The notes beneath the pieces are model-generated. The model was not told where the DNA came from and ran no database searches. It saw only the letters and a program-made list of their open reading frames with translations. Source: Lentzea xinjiangensis (GTDB lineage Bacteria; Actinomycetota; Actinomycetes; Mycobacteriales; Pseudonocardiaceae). From it: a stretch of DNA of 64,000 nucleotides. The stretch is taken from positions 1 through 64,000 of the forward strand of contig NZ_FOFR01000020.1 in the NCBI RefSeq assembly GCF_900110955.1, written 5' to 3'. Of the stretch, positions 31,929-40,325 are shown in pieces (the stretch's first letter is position 1; every line of letters starts with the position of its first letter). A program made the translations under genes and the position numbers.

Positions 31929-33406
31929 TCGGGCACTGGATCGCCGGCAAGCCCTGGGACGCCGAGCCGGACCGGGTCGGCGACGTCTACGACCCGACGA
32001 CCGGCAGGGTGGCGGCGCAGGTGGCGTTCGCGTCCGCGTCCGAAGTGGACGCCGCGGTCGACGCGGCCGCGGAAGCGCTTGCGTCCTGGCGCACCGCGTC
32101 GCTGGCGCAGCGCTCGTCCGTGCTGTTCAAGTTCCGCGAGCTGCTGGACGACCGCAAGGGGGACCTCGCCGGGATCGTCTCCGCCGAGCACGGCAAGGTC
32201 GTGTCCGACGCGGCCGGCGAGGTCCAGCGGGCGCTCGAGTCGGTCGAGTTCGCGTGCGGCATCCCGCAGTTGCTCAAGGGCGGCTTCAGCGAGAACGCCT
32301 CGACGCGCGTGGACGTCTACTCGATCCAGCAACCCGTCGGCGTGGTCGGCGTGATCTCGCCCTTCAACTTCCCCGCGATGGTGCCGCTGTGGTTCGTGCC
32401 GACCGCAATCGCTTGCGGCAACACGGTGGTGCTCAAGCCGTCGGAGAAGGACCCGTCCGCCGCGAACTTCATCGCCGGGCTGTTCGCCGAGGCCGGTCTG
32501 CCGGACGGCGTCCTGAACGTCGTGCACGGTGACAAGGTGGCCGTCGACCGGCTGCTGGAACACCCGGTGGTCAAGGCCATCTCCTTCGTCGGCTCCACGC
32601 CGATCGCCCGGTACGTCTACGAGACCGGCACCTCGCACGGCAAGCGCGTGCAGGCGCTGGGCGGCGCGAAGAACCACATGGTCGTCCTGCCCGACGCCGA
32701 CCTGGACCTGGCGGCGGACGCCGCGGTGTCCGCCGGGTTCGGCTCGGCGGGGGAGCGCTGCATGGCCATCTCGGTGGTCGTGGCGGTCGGTCCGGTCGGC
32801 GACGCGCTGGTCGACAAGATCGCGTCGCGGATCGCGGACGTCGAGGTCGGTGCCGGCCCGTCGTGCGAGATGGGACCGCTCGTCACCGGGGCGCACCGCG
32901 ACAAGGTGACGTCCTATGTGGACGCGGGCGTGGCCGAGGGCGCGGCGCTGGTGGTGGACGGCCGCGACCACCGGATCGACGGCGAGGCGAGCGGCTTCTG
33001 GCTCGGCCCGACGCTGTTCGACCACGTCGGCCAGGAGATGTCGATCTACACGGACGAGATCTTCGGCCCGGTGCTGTCCGTGGTCCGCTGCGACACCTAC
33101 GACGAGGCCGTCGCGCTGGTGAACGCGAACAGGTACGGCAACGGCACCGCCATCTTCACCAACGACGGCGGGGCGGCGCGGCGGTTCCAGAACGAGGTCG
33201 AGGTCGGCATGGTCGGCGTGAACGTGCCGATCCCCGTGCCGGTGGCCTACTACTCGTTCGGCGGGTGGAAGGATTCGCTGTTCGGCGACTCGCATGCTTA
33301 CGGGCCGCACGGCGTGCACTTCTTCACGCGGTCGAAGGTGGTCACCTCGCGGTGGCTCGACCCGTCACACGGCGGGGTGAACCTGGGTTTCCCGCAGAAC
33401 ACCTAG
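31925..33406 (+). CDS. mmsA: CoA-acylating (methyl)malonate-semialdehyde dehydrogenase
   Basis: Converts malonic or methylmalonic semialdehyde with CoA and NAD+ to acetyl-CoA or propionyl-CoA plus CO2. 493 residues with the MmsA signatures FNFPAMVPLWFVP and GGAKNH in place of the ELGGK of ordinary aldehyde dehydrogenases (so no general-base Glu, as required for CoA acylation) and the catalytic Cys in GERCMAIS. Coupled by ATGA overlap with the aminotransferase. It completes beta-alanine (from uracil) and beta-aminoisobutyrate (from thymine) degradation. Confidence 0.94.
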   Translation: MIGHWIAGKPWDAEPDRVGDVYDPTTGRVAAQVAFASASEVDAAVDAAAEALASWRTASLAQRSSVLFKFRELLDDRKGDLAGIVSAEHGKVVSDAAGEVQRALESVEFACGIPQLLKGGFSENASTRVDVYSIQQPVGVVGVISPFNFPAMVPLWFVPTAIACGNTVVLKPSEKDPSAANFIAGLFAEAGLPDGVLNVVHGDKVAVDRLLEHPVVKAISFVGSTPIARYVYETGTSHGKRVQALGGAKNHMVVLPDADLDLAADAAVSAGFGSAGERCMAISVVVAVGPVGDALVDKIASRIADVEVGAGPSCEMGPLVTGAHRDKVTSYVDAGVAEGAALVVDGRDHRIDGEASGFWLGPTLFDHVGQEMSIYTDEIFGPVLSVVRCDTYDEAVALVNANRYGNGTAIFTNDGGAARRFQNEVEVGMVGVNVPIPVPVAYYSFGGWKDSLFGDSHAYGPHGVHFFTRSKVVTSRWLDPSHGGVNLGFPQNT

Positions 33407-33415
33407 GGTGGCCCG

Positions 33416-34033
33416 GTGAGCACTCGCCGCTCGTACGACCTCGTCGCCGCGCGCTACGCGGCCGAACTGAGCGGCGAGCTCACCGGGAAGCCGCTGGACC
33501 GCGCTCTGCTGGACGTGGTCGTCGACCTGGCGGACGGCCAGGTCCTGGACGTCGGCTGCGGGCCGGGTCACGTGGCCGCGCATCTCGCCGATCGCGTGCC
33601 CGTCGTCGGCGTCGACCTGTCACCACGGATGTGCGCGCACGCCGAGGTGCCCGTGTGCGCGGGGGACATGACTGCCTTGCCGTTCCGCTCGCACTCGATG
33701 TCGGCGATCATCTGCCTGTACGCGGTCATCCACCTGGACACCGGGCAACGCGCGGCGGCGTACGGGGAGTTCGCGCGGGTGTTGCGGCCCGGCGGGCACG
33801 CGTTGGTCGCCTTCCACGTGCGCGATGCGGAAACCCCGGCCGGGCGGGAGAGAACGCTGACGCAATGGTGGGGCAACGAGGTCGAGCTGACTTTCCGCTT
33901 CCTCGACCCCGGCGCGGAGACGCGGGCGATGGCGGAGGCGGGGCTCGTGGTGACGGCCCGGCTCGACCGGGCGCCCGATCCGGCGGTCGAGCACCCGAGT
34001 GATCGGTGCTACCTGCTGGCGCGCGCCGAGTAG
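33416..34033 (+). CDS. class I SAM-dependent methyltransferase
   Basis: 205 residues; motif I VLDVGCGPGHVAAHLA, VGVDLSPRMC, GDMTALPF, and ARVLRPGGHALVAFH. Typical small-molecule methyltransferase (methyltransferase 11/25 type). GTG start 9 bp after the dehydrogenase stop, so probably in the same transcript, though no role in beta-alanine metabolism is apparent. Substrate unknown. Confidence 0.83.
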   Translation: MSTRRSYDLVAARYAAELSGELTGKPLDRALLDVVVDLADGQVLDVGCGPGHVAAHLADRVPVVGVDLSPRMCAHAEVPVCAGDMTALPFRSHSMSAIICLYAVIHLDTGQRAAAYGEFARVLRPGGHALVAFHVRDAETPAGRERTLTQWWGNEVELTFRFLDPGAETRAMAEAGLVVTARLDRAPDPAVEHPSDRCYLLARAE

Positions 34034-34076
34034 CCGGTCTCCGCGGGCGGTTCGCGGTCCCGCGGGCACCGCGGGA

Positions 34077-34099
34077 GGCCTTCGCGGCGGCGGAAGGCC
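34077..34099. terminator. hairpin between convergent methyltransferase and EF-G-like genes
   Basis: GGCCTTC (34077-34083) pairs with GAAGGCC (34093-34099) across a 9-nt loop. It lies midway between the two stop codons. Confidence 0.5.
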
Positions 34100-34115
34100 C
34101 GCCCGCACGGCGCGG

Positions 34116-36170
34116 CTACCTCCCGGCCCGCGCCGCCATCGCCTCCGGCATCGGGTCGTAGCGCGCGAACCGGCGCGTGAACGTGCCGGTGCCGGACGTC
34201 AGCGCCCGCAGCTCGATCGCGTAGCGGAGCAGTTCGGACGACGGCACCTCGGCGCGGATGAGCGTGCGGCCGCCCTCGCCGGCCTCGGTCCCCAGCACCC
34301 GGCCGCGCCGTCCGGACAGGTCGCCGAGCACGGTGCCGAGGTGCTCGTCGGGCAACCGGATCGCGACCTCGTCCACCGGCTCCAGCAAGCGGGTGCGCCC
34401 GGCGGCGGCCTCCTTCAACGCCAGCGCGCCCGCGGTCTGGAACGCCGCGTCCGACGAGTCGACCGAGTGCGCCTTGCCGTCGACCAGGGTCACGCGCACG
34501 TCGACGACGGGGATGCCGTCGTGCAGGCCCTTCTCGAGCTGGGCGCGCACGCCCTTCTCCACCGACGGGATGAACTGGTTCGGGATCGCGCCGCCGACGA
34601 TCCGGTCGACGAACTCGACGCCGGAGCCGTGGGGCAGGGGTTCCACCACGAGGTCGCACACCGCGTACTGGCCGTGGCCCCCGGACTGCTTCACGTGCCG
34701 GCCGTGGCCTTTCGCGGGTGCCGCGAAGGTCTCGCGGAACGGCACGCGCACCGGTTCGGTGTCGATCTCGGCGCCGCCGGCGCGCAGGCGGGCCAGCACG
34801 ACGTCCGCGTGCGCCTCGCCCATGCACCACAGCACCATCTGGTGCGTCTCGGCGTTGCGGTCCAGGCGCAGCGTCGGGTCGCTCGCGACGAGCCGGTTCA
34901 GGTTGCGGGCCAGGTTGTCCTCGTCGCTGCGGGTGCGCGGGACGACGGCGACGGGCAGCAGCGGTTCGGGCATGTCCCACGGGGCCATCAGCAGCGGGCG
35001 GTCGGGCGCGGAGACGGTGTCGCCGGTCTCGGCGGTGGTCAGCTTGGTCAGCGCGCACAGGTCGCCGGCCACGCAGTACGGGACCTCCCGCAGGGACGCG
35101 CCCAGCGGGGAGTAGATGTGCGCCACGCGTTCGTCGGCGTCGTGGTCCTCGTGACCGCGGTCGGCCATGCCGTGACCGGAGACGTGCACGGGGCGTTCGG
35201 GGCGCAGGGTGCCGGAGAAGACGCGGACCAACGACACGCGGCCGACGTAGGAGTCCACGGCGGTGCGGACCACCTCGGCGACGAGTGGCCCGTCCGGGTC
35301 GGGGGCCATGCGGGGTTGCGGGATGCCGTCGACGGACGTCACGGACGGCACTTCGTGCTCCAGCGGTGACGGGAACGCGCGCGCGATGCCGTCCAGCAGC
35401 TCTGCCAGGCCCATGCCGGTCGCGGCGCACACGGGCATCACCGGGTGGAAGGCACCGCGTGACACGGCGGTCTCCAGGTCGGCTATCAGGGTGTCCTGAT
35501 CGATTTCCTCACCCGCGAGGTAGCGGTCCATGAGGGTCTCGTCCTCGCTCTCGGCGATGATCCCCTCGATCAGCGCGGCGCGCTCGTCCGGGTGGTCCTC
35601 ACCGGACGTCAGCAGGCCGACCAGCCGATCGCCCTCCGGCACGTACAACGGCACGACGCCCGCACCGAACGCCGCCTGGCAAGCGACCACTTCGGACGCG
35701 AAGTCCGCACGGTGGTGGTCGGTGCGTGTGATGACGACAGCGCGCGGCATGCCGACGAGAGCGCACTCTTCCCACAGCGCGATGGTGGCCGCGTCGACGC
35801 CCTCGAAGGCGTTGACAACAAAAAGGGCCGCGTCCGCGGCCCGCAACCCCGCCCTGAGCTCTCCCACGAAGTCGACGTATCCGGGGGTGTCGATCAGGTT
35901 GATCTTGATGTCCCCGTGCTGGATCGGGGCCACGGCGAGGCCCACCGATCGTTGTTGCCGCACGGCGGCGGGGTCGTGGTCGCAGACCGTGGTGCCCTCG
36001 GTGACCGACCCCGCGCGGGTCAGCACGCCGGTGGTGGCGAGCAGGGCCTCGGTGAGCGTCGTCTTGCCCGCGCCGGACGGGCCGACGAGCACGACGTTGC
36101 GGACCTTGGCCGGGTCGTCCACAGCGACCGCGCCTGCCGGTGTCCCGTTGTCGGAGTGCTTGCTTCCCAT
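34116..36170 (-). CDS. elongation factor G-like GTPase (FusA2 type)
   Basis: 684 residues with the five-domain plan of EF-G. G1 is GPSGAGKTTL (30-39), G3 is DTPGYVDF, but the G4 position reads TRTD instead of NKxD, a deviation typical of the secondary EF-G-like paralogues of actinobacteria (Rv0120c/FusA2 type). Domain IV (RVTLVDGKAHSVDSSDAAFQTA) is kept. ATG at 36170 has GGAGG five bases upstream. It is divergent from pdxS. A role in ribosome rescue, recycling or stress translation is possible; the main fusA is not in the window. Confidence 0.87.
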   Translation of the reverse strand: MGSKHSDNGTPAGAVAVDDPAKVRNVVLVGPSGAGKTTLTEALLATTGVLTRAGSVTEGTTVCDHDPAAVRQQRSVGLAVAPIQHGDIKINLIDTPGYVDFVGELRAGLRAADAALFVVNAFEGVDAATIALWEECALVGMPRAVVITRTDHHRADFASEVVACQAAFGAGVVPLYVPEGDRLVGLLTSGEDHPDERAALIEGIIAESEDETLMDRYLAGEEIDQDTLIADLETAVSRGAFHPVMPVCAATGMGLAELLDGIARAFPSPLEHEVPSVTSVDGIPQPRMAPDPDGPLVAEVVRTAVDSYVGRVSLVRVFSGTLRPERPVHVSGHGMADRGHEDHDADERVAHIYSPLGASLREVPYCVAGDLCALTKLTTAETGDTVSAPDRPLLMAPWDMPEPLLPVAVVPRTRSDEDNLARNLNRLVASDPTLRLDRNAETHQMVLWCMGEAHADVVLARLRAGGAEIDTEPVRVPFRETFAAPAKGHGRHVKQSGGHGQYAVCDLVVEPLPHGSGVEFVDRIVGGAIPNQFIPSVEKGVRAQLEKGLHDGIPVVDVRVTLVDGKAHSVDSSDAAFQTAGALALKEAAAGRTRLLEPVDEVAIRLPDEHLGTVLGDLSGRRGRVLGTEAGEGGRTLIRAEVPSSELLRYAIELRALTSGTGTFTRRFARYDPMPEAMAARAGR

Positions 36171-36416
36171 GACGACCTCCGTCAAGTCGTAGTGTCCGAT
36201 CTCACACCCGTTCACCTCCAGGGACAAGTGCGGGGACCCGAGTGGACGCCTCCGCGCTCAGAACGTGCGTCGCGTTCGGCGCGAGTGGCACGGCTCACGA
36301 CCTGCGGTTGATCGAGAAGTGGCCTTCTGGTTCCGGCCTCCAGTGGCTTGGGAGAGGTGGCCACGTCAGACATAGGATGAGTTCACCCAGACTTCCCCTC
36401 GTGAAAGGTTGCCCAG

Positions 36417-37310
36417 GTGAGCACTGATCAGGTCACGGGCACCGCCCGCGTCAAGCGCGGCATGGCCGAGATGCTCAAGGGCGGCGTGATCATGGACGTG
36501 GTCGACGCCACCCAGGCGAAGATCGCCGAGGACGCCGGCGCCGTCGCCGTCATGGCCCTCGAGCGCGTGCCCGCGGACATCCGCGCCCAGGGCGGCGTCG
36601 CGCGGATGAGCGACCCGGACCTGATCGACGGCATCATCAACGCCGTCTCGATCCCCGTGATGGCGAAGGCCCGCATCGGCCACTTCGTCGAGGCCCAGGT
36701 CCTCGCGTCGCTCGGCGTCGACTACATCGACGAGTCCGAGGTGCTCACCCCGGCCGACTACGCGAACCACATCGACAAGTGGGCGTTCACCGTCCCCTTC
36801 GTGTGCGGTGCGACGAACCTCGGCGAGGCCCTGCGCCGCATCACCGAGGGCGCGGCCATGATCCGCTCCAAGGGCGAGGCCGGCACCGGTGACGTCTCCA
36901 ACGCCACCACGCACATGCGCAGGATCCGCCAGGAGATCCGCCGCCTGCAGAACCTCCCCGAGGACGAGCTCTACGTCGCCGCCAAGGAGCTCCAGGCGCC
37001 GTACGAGCTGGTCAAGGAGGTCGCGCAGAACGGCAAGCTCCCCGTCGTGCTGTTCACCGCCGGCGGCATCGCGACCCCGGCCGACGCCGCGATGATGATG
37101 CAGCTCGGCGCCGAGGGCGTGTTCGTCGGTTCCGGCATCTTCAAGTCCGGCAACCCGGCCCAGCGCGCCGAGGCCATCGTGAAGGCCACGACCTTCCACG
37201 ACGACCCGGACGTCATCGCCAAGGTCTCGCGCGGCCTGGGGGAAGCCATGGTCGGCATCAACGTCGACGACATCCCGGAGCCGCACCGCCTGGCCGAGCG
37301 CGGCTGGTAG
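36417..37310 (+). CDS. pdxS: pyridoxal 5'-phosphate synthase, synthase subunit
   Basis: Makes PLP from ribose 5-phosphate, glyceraldehyde 3-phosphate and ammonia supplied by PdxT; cytosolic 12+12 complex. The 297-residue TIM barrel has the expected active-site lysines, including MAKARIGHFVEAQ and the second Lys in ALRRITEGAAMIRSKGEAGTGD, and the phosphate loop GGIATPADAAMMMQLGAEGVFVGSG. GTG start with GAAAGG nine bases before. Unusually, its partner pdxT is 11.6 kb away; the gene is monocistronic with a hairpin behind it. Confidence 0.97.
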   Translation: MSTDQVTGTARVKRGMAEMLKGGVIMDVVDATQAKIAEDAGAVAVMALERVPADIRAQGGVARMSDPDLIDGIINAVSIPVMAKARIGHFVEAQVLASLGVDYIDESEVLTPADYANHIDKWAFTVPFVCGATNLGEALRRITEGAAMIRSKGEAGTGDVSNATTHMRRIRQEIRRLQNLPEDELYVAAKELQAPYELVKEVAQNGKLPVVLFTAGGIATPADAAMMMQLGAEGVFVGSGIFKSGNPAQRAEAIVKATTFHDDPDVIAKVSRGLGEAMVGINVDDIPEPHRLAERGW

Positions 37311-37330
37311 GTCTTTCCGCCGAAGCGGGC

Positions 37331-37365
37331 CGGAGGGCGCATCCCCGTTCGGGATGCGCCCTCCG
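37331..37365. terminator. 15-bp hairpin between convergent pdxS and helR-like genes
   Basis: Perfect arms CGGAGGGCGCATCCC (37331-37345) and GGGATGCGCCCTCCG (37351-37365) with a 5-nt loop, 20 bp after the pdxS stop codon. Confidence 0.8.
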
Positions 37366-37418
37366 CCGTTCGTGGGCGAGCCGGCGCCGGGTCGGCGAGC
37401 ACCGCGAGCCGCGGAACG

Positions 37419-39614
37419 TCAGGTCGTCACGGTTGTGGCGAGACCGGACAACGCGGCCGGCAACGGGTCGTGGTGCAGCACGCCGAGTCGTTGGGTGGCG
37501 CGGGTCAGCGCCACGTACAGCTCGGCCGCGCCGCGTGGCCCGGCGAGGATCCGTTCCGGCGCGACGACGAGCACCGAGTCGTACTCGAGGCCCTTGGTCT
37601 GCGCCGGTGGCACCGTGCCGGGCACGCCGGGCGGTCCGATCACCACGCTGGTGCCCTCCAGCGCCGCCTCCTCGCGGGTGAACTCCTCGATCGCGGCGGG
37701 CAGCTCCGCGGCGCTGATCTGCCGCGCCCACGGCTGGACACCGTTGGAGCGCACCGACTCCGGCGCCCGCACGTCCGGCGCGAACTCGGCCAGCACCCGC
37801 GCGGCGACGGCCATGATCTCCGCCGGGGTGCGGTAGTTGACCGTCAGCGACCGGTACTCCCAGCGGCCGGGCACGTACGGCTGGAGCACCTCGTCCCACG
37901 ACCTAGCTCCCGCCGCCGAGCGGCGCTGCGCCAGGTCGCCCACGACCGTGAAGGAACGGCCGGGGCAGCGGCGCATCAGCACCCGCCAGTCCATTTCGGA
38001 CAGCTCCTGGGCCTCGTCCACCACGACGTGCCGGTAGGTCCAGCCGCGGTCCGCCAGCGCGCGCTCCACGAGCGTGCGCTGGTCGTGATCCTCGAAGCGC
38101 TCGGCCAGGTCCTCGGCGAACAGCATGTCGGTGGCGAAGAGGTGGTCCTCGTCGTCCATGTGGTCCGCGCGGTTGATGAGGCTGTCGAGCACCTCGGCGG
38201 CGTAGCGCGCCTCGGCCTGGCGTTCCGCGGTCGCGGCCTGGTCCGCGGCCTGCTCGGCGCCGTCGCGGCCCAGCAGGTCGTGCAGCTCGTCGAGCAACGG
38301 CACGTCCGAGACCGTCCAGGCCTCGCCGTCCGCGCGGTGCAGGGACGGGTCGCCACCGGCGGCCGCCAGGCGTTCCGGCGTCGAGTACAGCTCGCCCAGC
38401 AGCTCGAACGGCGTCAGCACGGGCCACAGCGCGTCGAGCGCCCCGATGAACGCTTCGTCGTCGGACAGGTCCTTGACCAGCCCGGAGCGCATGTCCTCCC
38501 AGGCCTGCTTGTCCGACCGGGACATCCAGCCCTTCCCGATGCGGCCGATCGCGCGTTCGGTGAGGACGTACGTGACGATCTCGCGGAACACCGCGCGGGC
38601 CTCGTTGTGCGGCAGGCCGCTGTCGCGCGCCTCCTGCCGGGCCCACTCGGCGACGTCCGGGGTGATCTGGACGACCACGTCCTTCATCGTGATCGGGATC
38701 GGCTCGACCGGCAGCCGCTGCCGGTCGACGACGGCGGCCTTGAGCACGTCCACCATCTTCAGCGAGCCCTTGAGCCGGGCGACCTCCGGAGCGTCCTCGG
38801 CCGTCACCGACAGGCCCGGCAGGAGGCCGCCGGTGGTCGTGAAGACCACGTCGGACTCGCCGAGCGAGGGCAGCACCCGCCCGATGTGGTCGAGGAACGC
38901 CGGGTTGGGGCCGACGACGAGCACGCCGTGCCGTTCCATGCGCTCTCGTTGCGTGTACATCAGGTATGCGACGCGGTGCAGCGCCACGACGGTCTTGCCG
39001 GTGCCGGGGCCGCCCTCGATCACCAGCACGCCGGGGTGGTCGAGCCGGATGATCGCGTCCTGCTCGGCCTGGATCGTGGCCACGATGTCGCGCATACCCT
39101 CGCCGCGCGGCGCGTTCAACGCCTCCAGCAGCGCCACGTCGCCCTGCTCCTCGCCGAGCCTGCCGAACACCTCGTCGGTGAAGCCGGTCAGCGCGCGGCG
39201 CCGGGTGAGGAACTGGCGGCGCCTGCTCATCCCCTCGGGGTGGGCGCCGGTGGCGGTGTAGAACGGGCGCGCGGCCGGCGCCCGCCAGTCGAGCAGCACC
39301 GGCTCGAAGTCGTTCTTCTCGTCGAGCAGGCCGATCCTGCCGATGTAGGACACGTCGCCGTCGGCGCTGTCGAGCCTGCCGAAGCACAGGCCGTAGTCGG
39401 CCACGTTCAGCCGCTTCATCTCGCGGTGCCGGGCACGCACCTCGTTGTCCCGTTCCATGGCGGTCTCGCCGGTGCCACCCAGCGCCGACCGGTAGGCGGC
39501 CTTGACCCGCGCGCGCTCGGCGTCGAGCCGCGCGTACAGGCCTGCCACGTACTCACGCTCGGACTGCAGTTCTTCTTCGTACCCCACGTGCTCCCCAAGC
39601 GCCTGAGTTGGCAT
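37419..39614 (-). CDS. helR: HelD/HelR-like RNA polymerase-associated helicase
   Basis: 731-residue UvrD-like superfamily 1 ATPase of the HelD class that removes RNA polymerase from DNA or from drug-bound states. Seen: an N-terminal antiparallel coiled coil (about 12-70) that enters the secondary channel in HelD structures, Walker A GGPGTGKTVV at 201-210, DEAQ at 533-536, GDLAQ, and the C-terminal TKGLEYDSVLVV and VALTRATQRLGVL motifs. Length and N-terminus fit the actinobacterial class II type, which includes HelR, the rifamycin-displacing protein of Streptomyces. The palindrome at 39640-39660 resembles the rifamycin-associated element. ATG at 39614 has no clear ribosome binding site; a GTG at about 39587 is an alternative. 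Confidence 0.85.
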   Translation of the reverse strand: MPTQALGEHVGYEEELQSEREYVAGLYARLDAERARVKAAYRSALGGTGETAMERDNEVRARHREMKRLNVADYGLCFGRLDSADGDVSYIGRIGLLDEKNDFEPVLLDWRAPAARPFYTATGAHPEGMSRRRQFLTRRRALTGFTDEVFGRLGEEQGDVALLEALNAPRGEGMRDIVATIQAEQDAIIRLDHPGVLVIEGGPGTGKTVVALHRVAYLMYTQRERMERHGVLVVGPNPAFLDHIGRVLPSLGESDVVFTTTGGLLPGLSVTAEDAPEVARLKGSLKMVDVLKAAVVDRQRLPVEPIPITMKDVVVQITPDVAEWARQEARDSGLPHNEARAVFREIVTYVLTERAIGRIGKGWMSRSDKQAWEDMRSGLVKDLSDDEAFIGALDALWPVLTPFELLGELYSTPERLAAAGGDPSLHRADGEAWTVSDVPLLDELHDLLGRDGAEQAADQAATAERQAEARYAAEVLDSLINRADHMDDEDHLFATDMLFAEDLAERFEDHDQRTLVERALADRGWTYRHVVVDEAQELSEMDWRVLMRRCPGRSFTVVGDLAQRRSAAGARSWDEVLQPYVPGRWEYRSLTVNYRTPAEIMAVAARVLAEFAPDVRAPESVRSNGVQPWARQISAAELPAAIEEFTREEAALEGTSVVIGPPGVPGTVPPAQTKGLEYDSVLVVAPERILAGPRGAAELYVALTRATQRLGVLHHDPLPAALSGLATTVTT

Positions 39615-39639
39615 AGGCCGATGATTCTGAGCTACGCCC

Positions 39640-39660
39640 GGGGCCTTGTGGCAAGGCCCC
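39640..39660 (-). promoter_or_regulatory. rifamycin-associated element (RAE)-like palindrome
   Basis: Perfect 9-bp arms GGGGCCTTG (39640-39648) and CAAGGCCCC (39652-39660) around TGG, 26 bp upstream of the helR-like start codon. The sequence matches my memory of the RAE that precedes rifamycin-inactivation genes and helR in actinomycetes. On the minus strand the right-hand part supplies TTGCCA, a possible -35, with CAGAAT 19 bp downstream. Confidence 0.65.
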
Positions 39661-39717
39661 CTCTCTGCTATACGGTGGAGTGGGCGGGAGAGCAGCGCCA
39701 CTCGTCCGATCGCGGCC

Positions 39718-40272
39718 TCAGACGGTGTGCTCCATGACCATCACCGCGGTCGTGCCCGGCTCCAGCGCCTTGCAGATGTGCGGCAGGTCGCCGGGGTAGA
39801 CGATGTAGTCGCCGGGGCCCAGCTCGACCGGGTCGTCCGCGAGCCCCGCCAGGCACCGCCCCGTCGCCACCACCATGTGCTCGACGCTGCCCGGCACGTG
39901 CGGCAGCGACTCGCGCGCCCCGCCCGGTTCGAGTGCCAGCCAGTAGATGTCGTGCTTGGTCCCCGGACGGCACGCGGCCAGCAGGGTCGCGGAGTAGTGC
40001 GCGAGCTCCGAGTGGATGATCGGCCCCTCGCCGCGGCGGATCACCTGCACGCGCGGCACGGAGGGTTCGACGAGCCGGCTGAACGGGACGCCCAGTGCCA
40101 CGCCGAGCGCCCACAGCGTCTCCACGCTGGGGTTGCCGGCGCCGGACTCGAGCTGCGAGAGCGTCGACTTCGCGATGCCCGCCTTCTTCGCCACCTCGGT
40201 CAGCGACATGCCGGTGCGGTCGCGCTCACGCCGGAGGTTGGCCGCGATGAGATCGAGTGGTGCGTTCGACAC
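39718..40272 (-). CDS. XRE-cupin transcriptional regulator
   Basis: 184 residues: helix-turn-helix (about 8-62, GMSLTEVAKKAGIAKSTLSQLESGAGNPSVETLWALG) and C-terminal cupin 2 sensor (about 105-180, PGTKHDIYWLALEPGG, HVPGSVEHMVVATGR and PGDYIVYPGDLPH). Divergent from azlCD with about 55 bp between, which indicates control of branched-chain amino acid export and of itself. GTG at 40272 starts just before the HTH; a start at 40317 is possible but adds a non-conserved leader. Confidence 0.87.
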   Translation of the reverse strand: MSNAPLDLIAANLRRERDRTGMSLTEVAKKAGIAKSTLSQLESGAGNPSVETLWALGVALGVPFSRLVEPSVPRVQVIRRGEGPIIHSELAHYSATLLAACRPGTKHDIYWLALEPGGARESLPHVPGSVEHMVVATGRCLAGLADDPVELGPGDYIVYPGDLPHICKALEPGTTAVMVMEHTV

Positions 40273-40325
40273 AGAAGTCCATCCGTTCGCCTTGACGAAC
40301 ACCCGTCTGATGTTCATCGTAATGG

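Noticed and set aside
34116..36170. EF-G-like gene as a ribosomal-protection tetracycline-resistance gene (TetM type)
   Set aside because: Overall sequence and the DTPGYVDF and domain IV regions fit secondary EF-G paralogues of actinobacteria better; no evidence for resistance.
37470..39737. 755-codon plus-strand open frame
   Set aside because: Antisense to the HelR-like gene, His/Arg/Val-rich without motifs.
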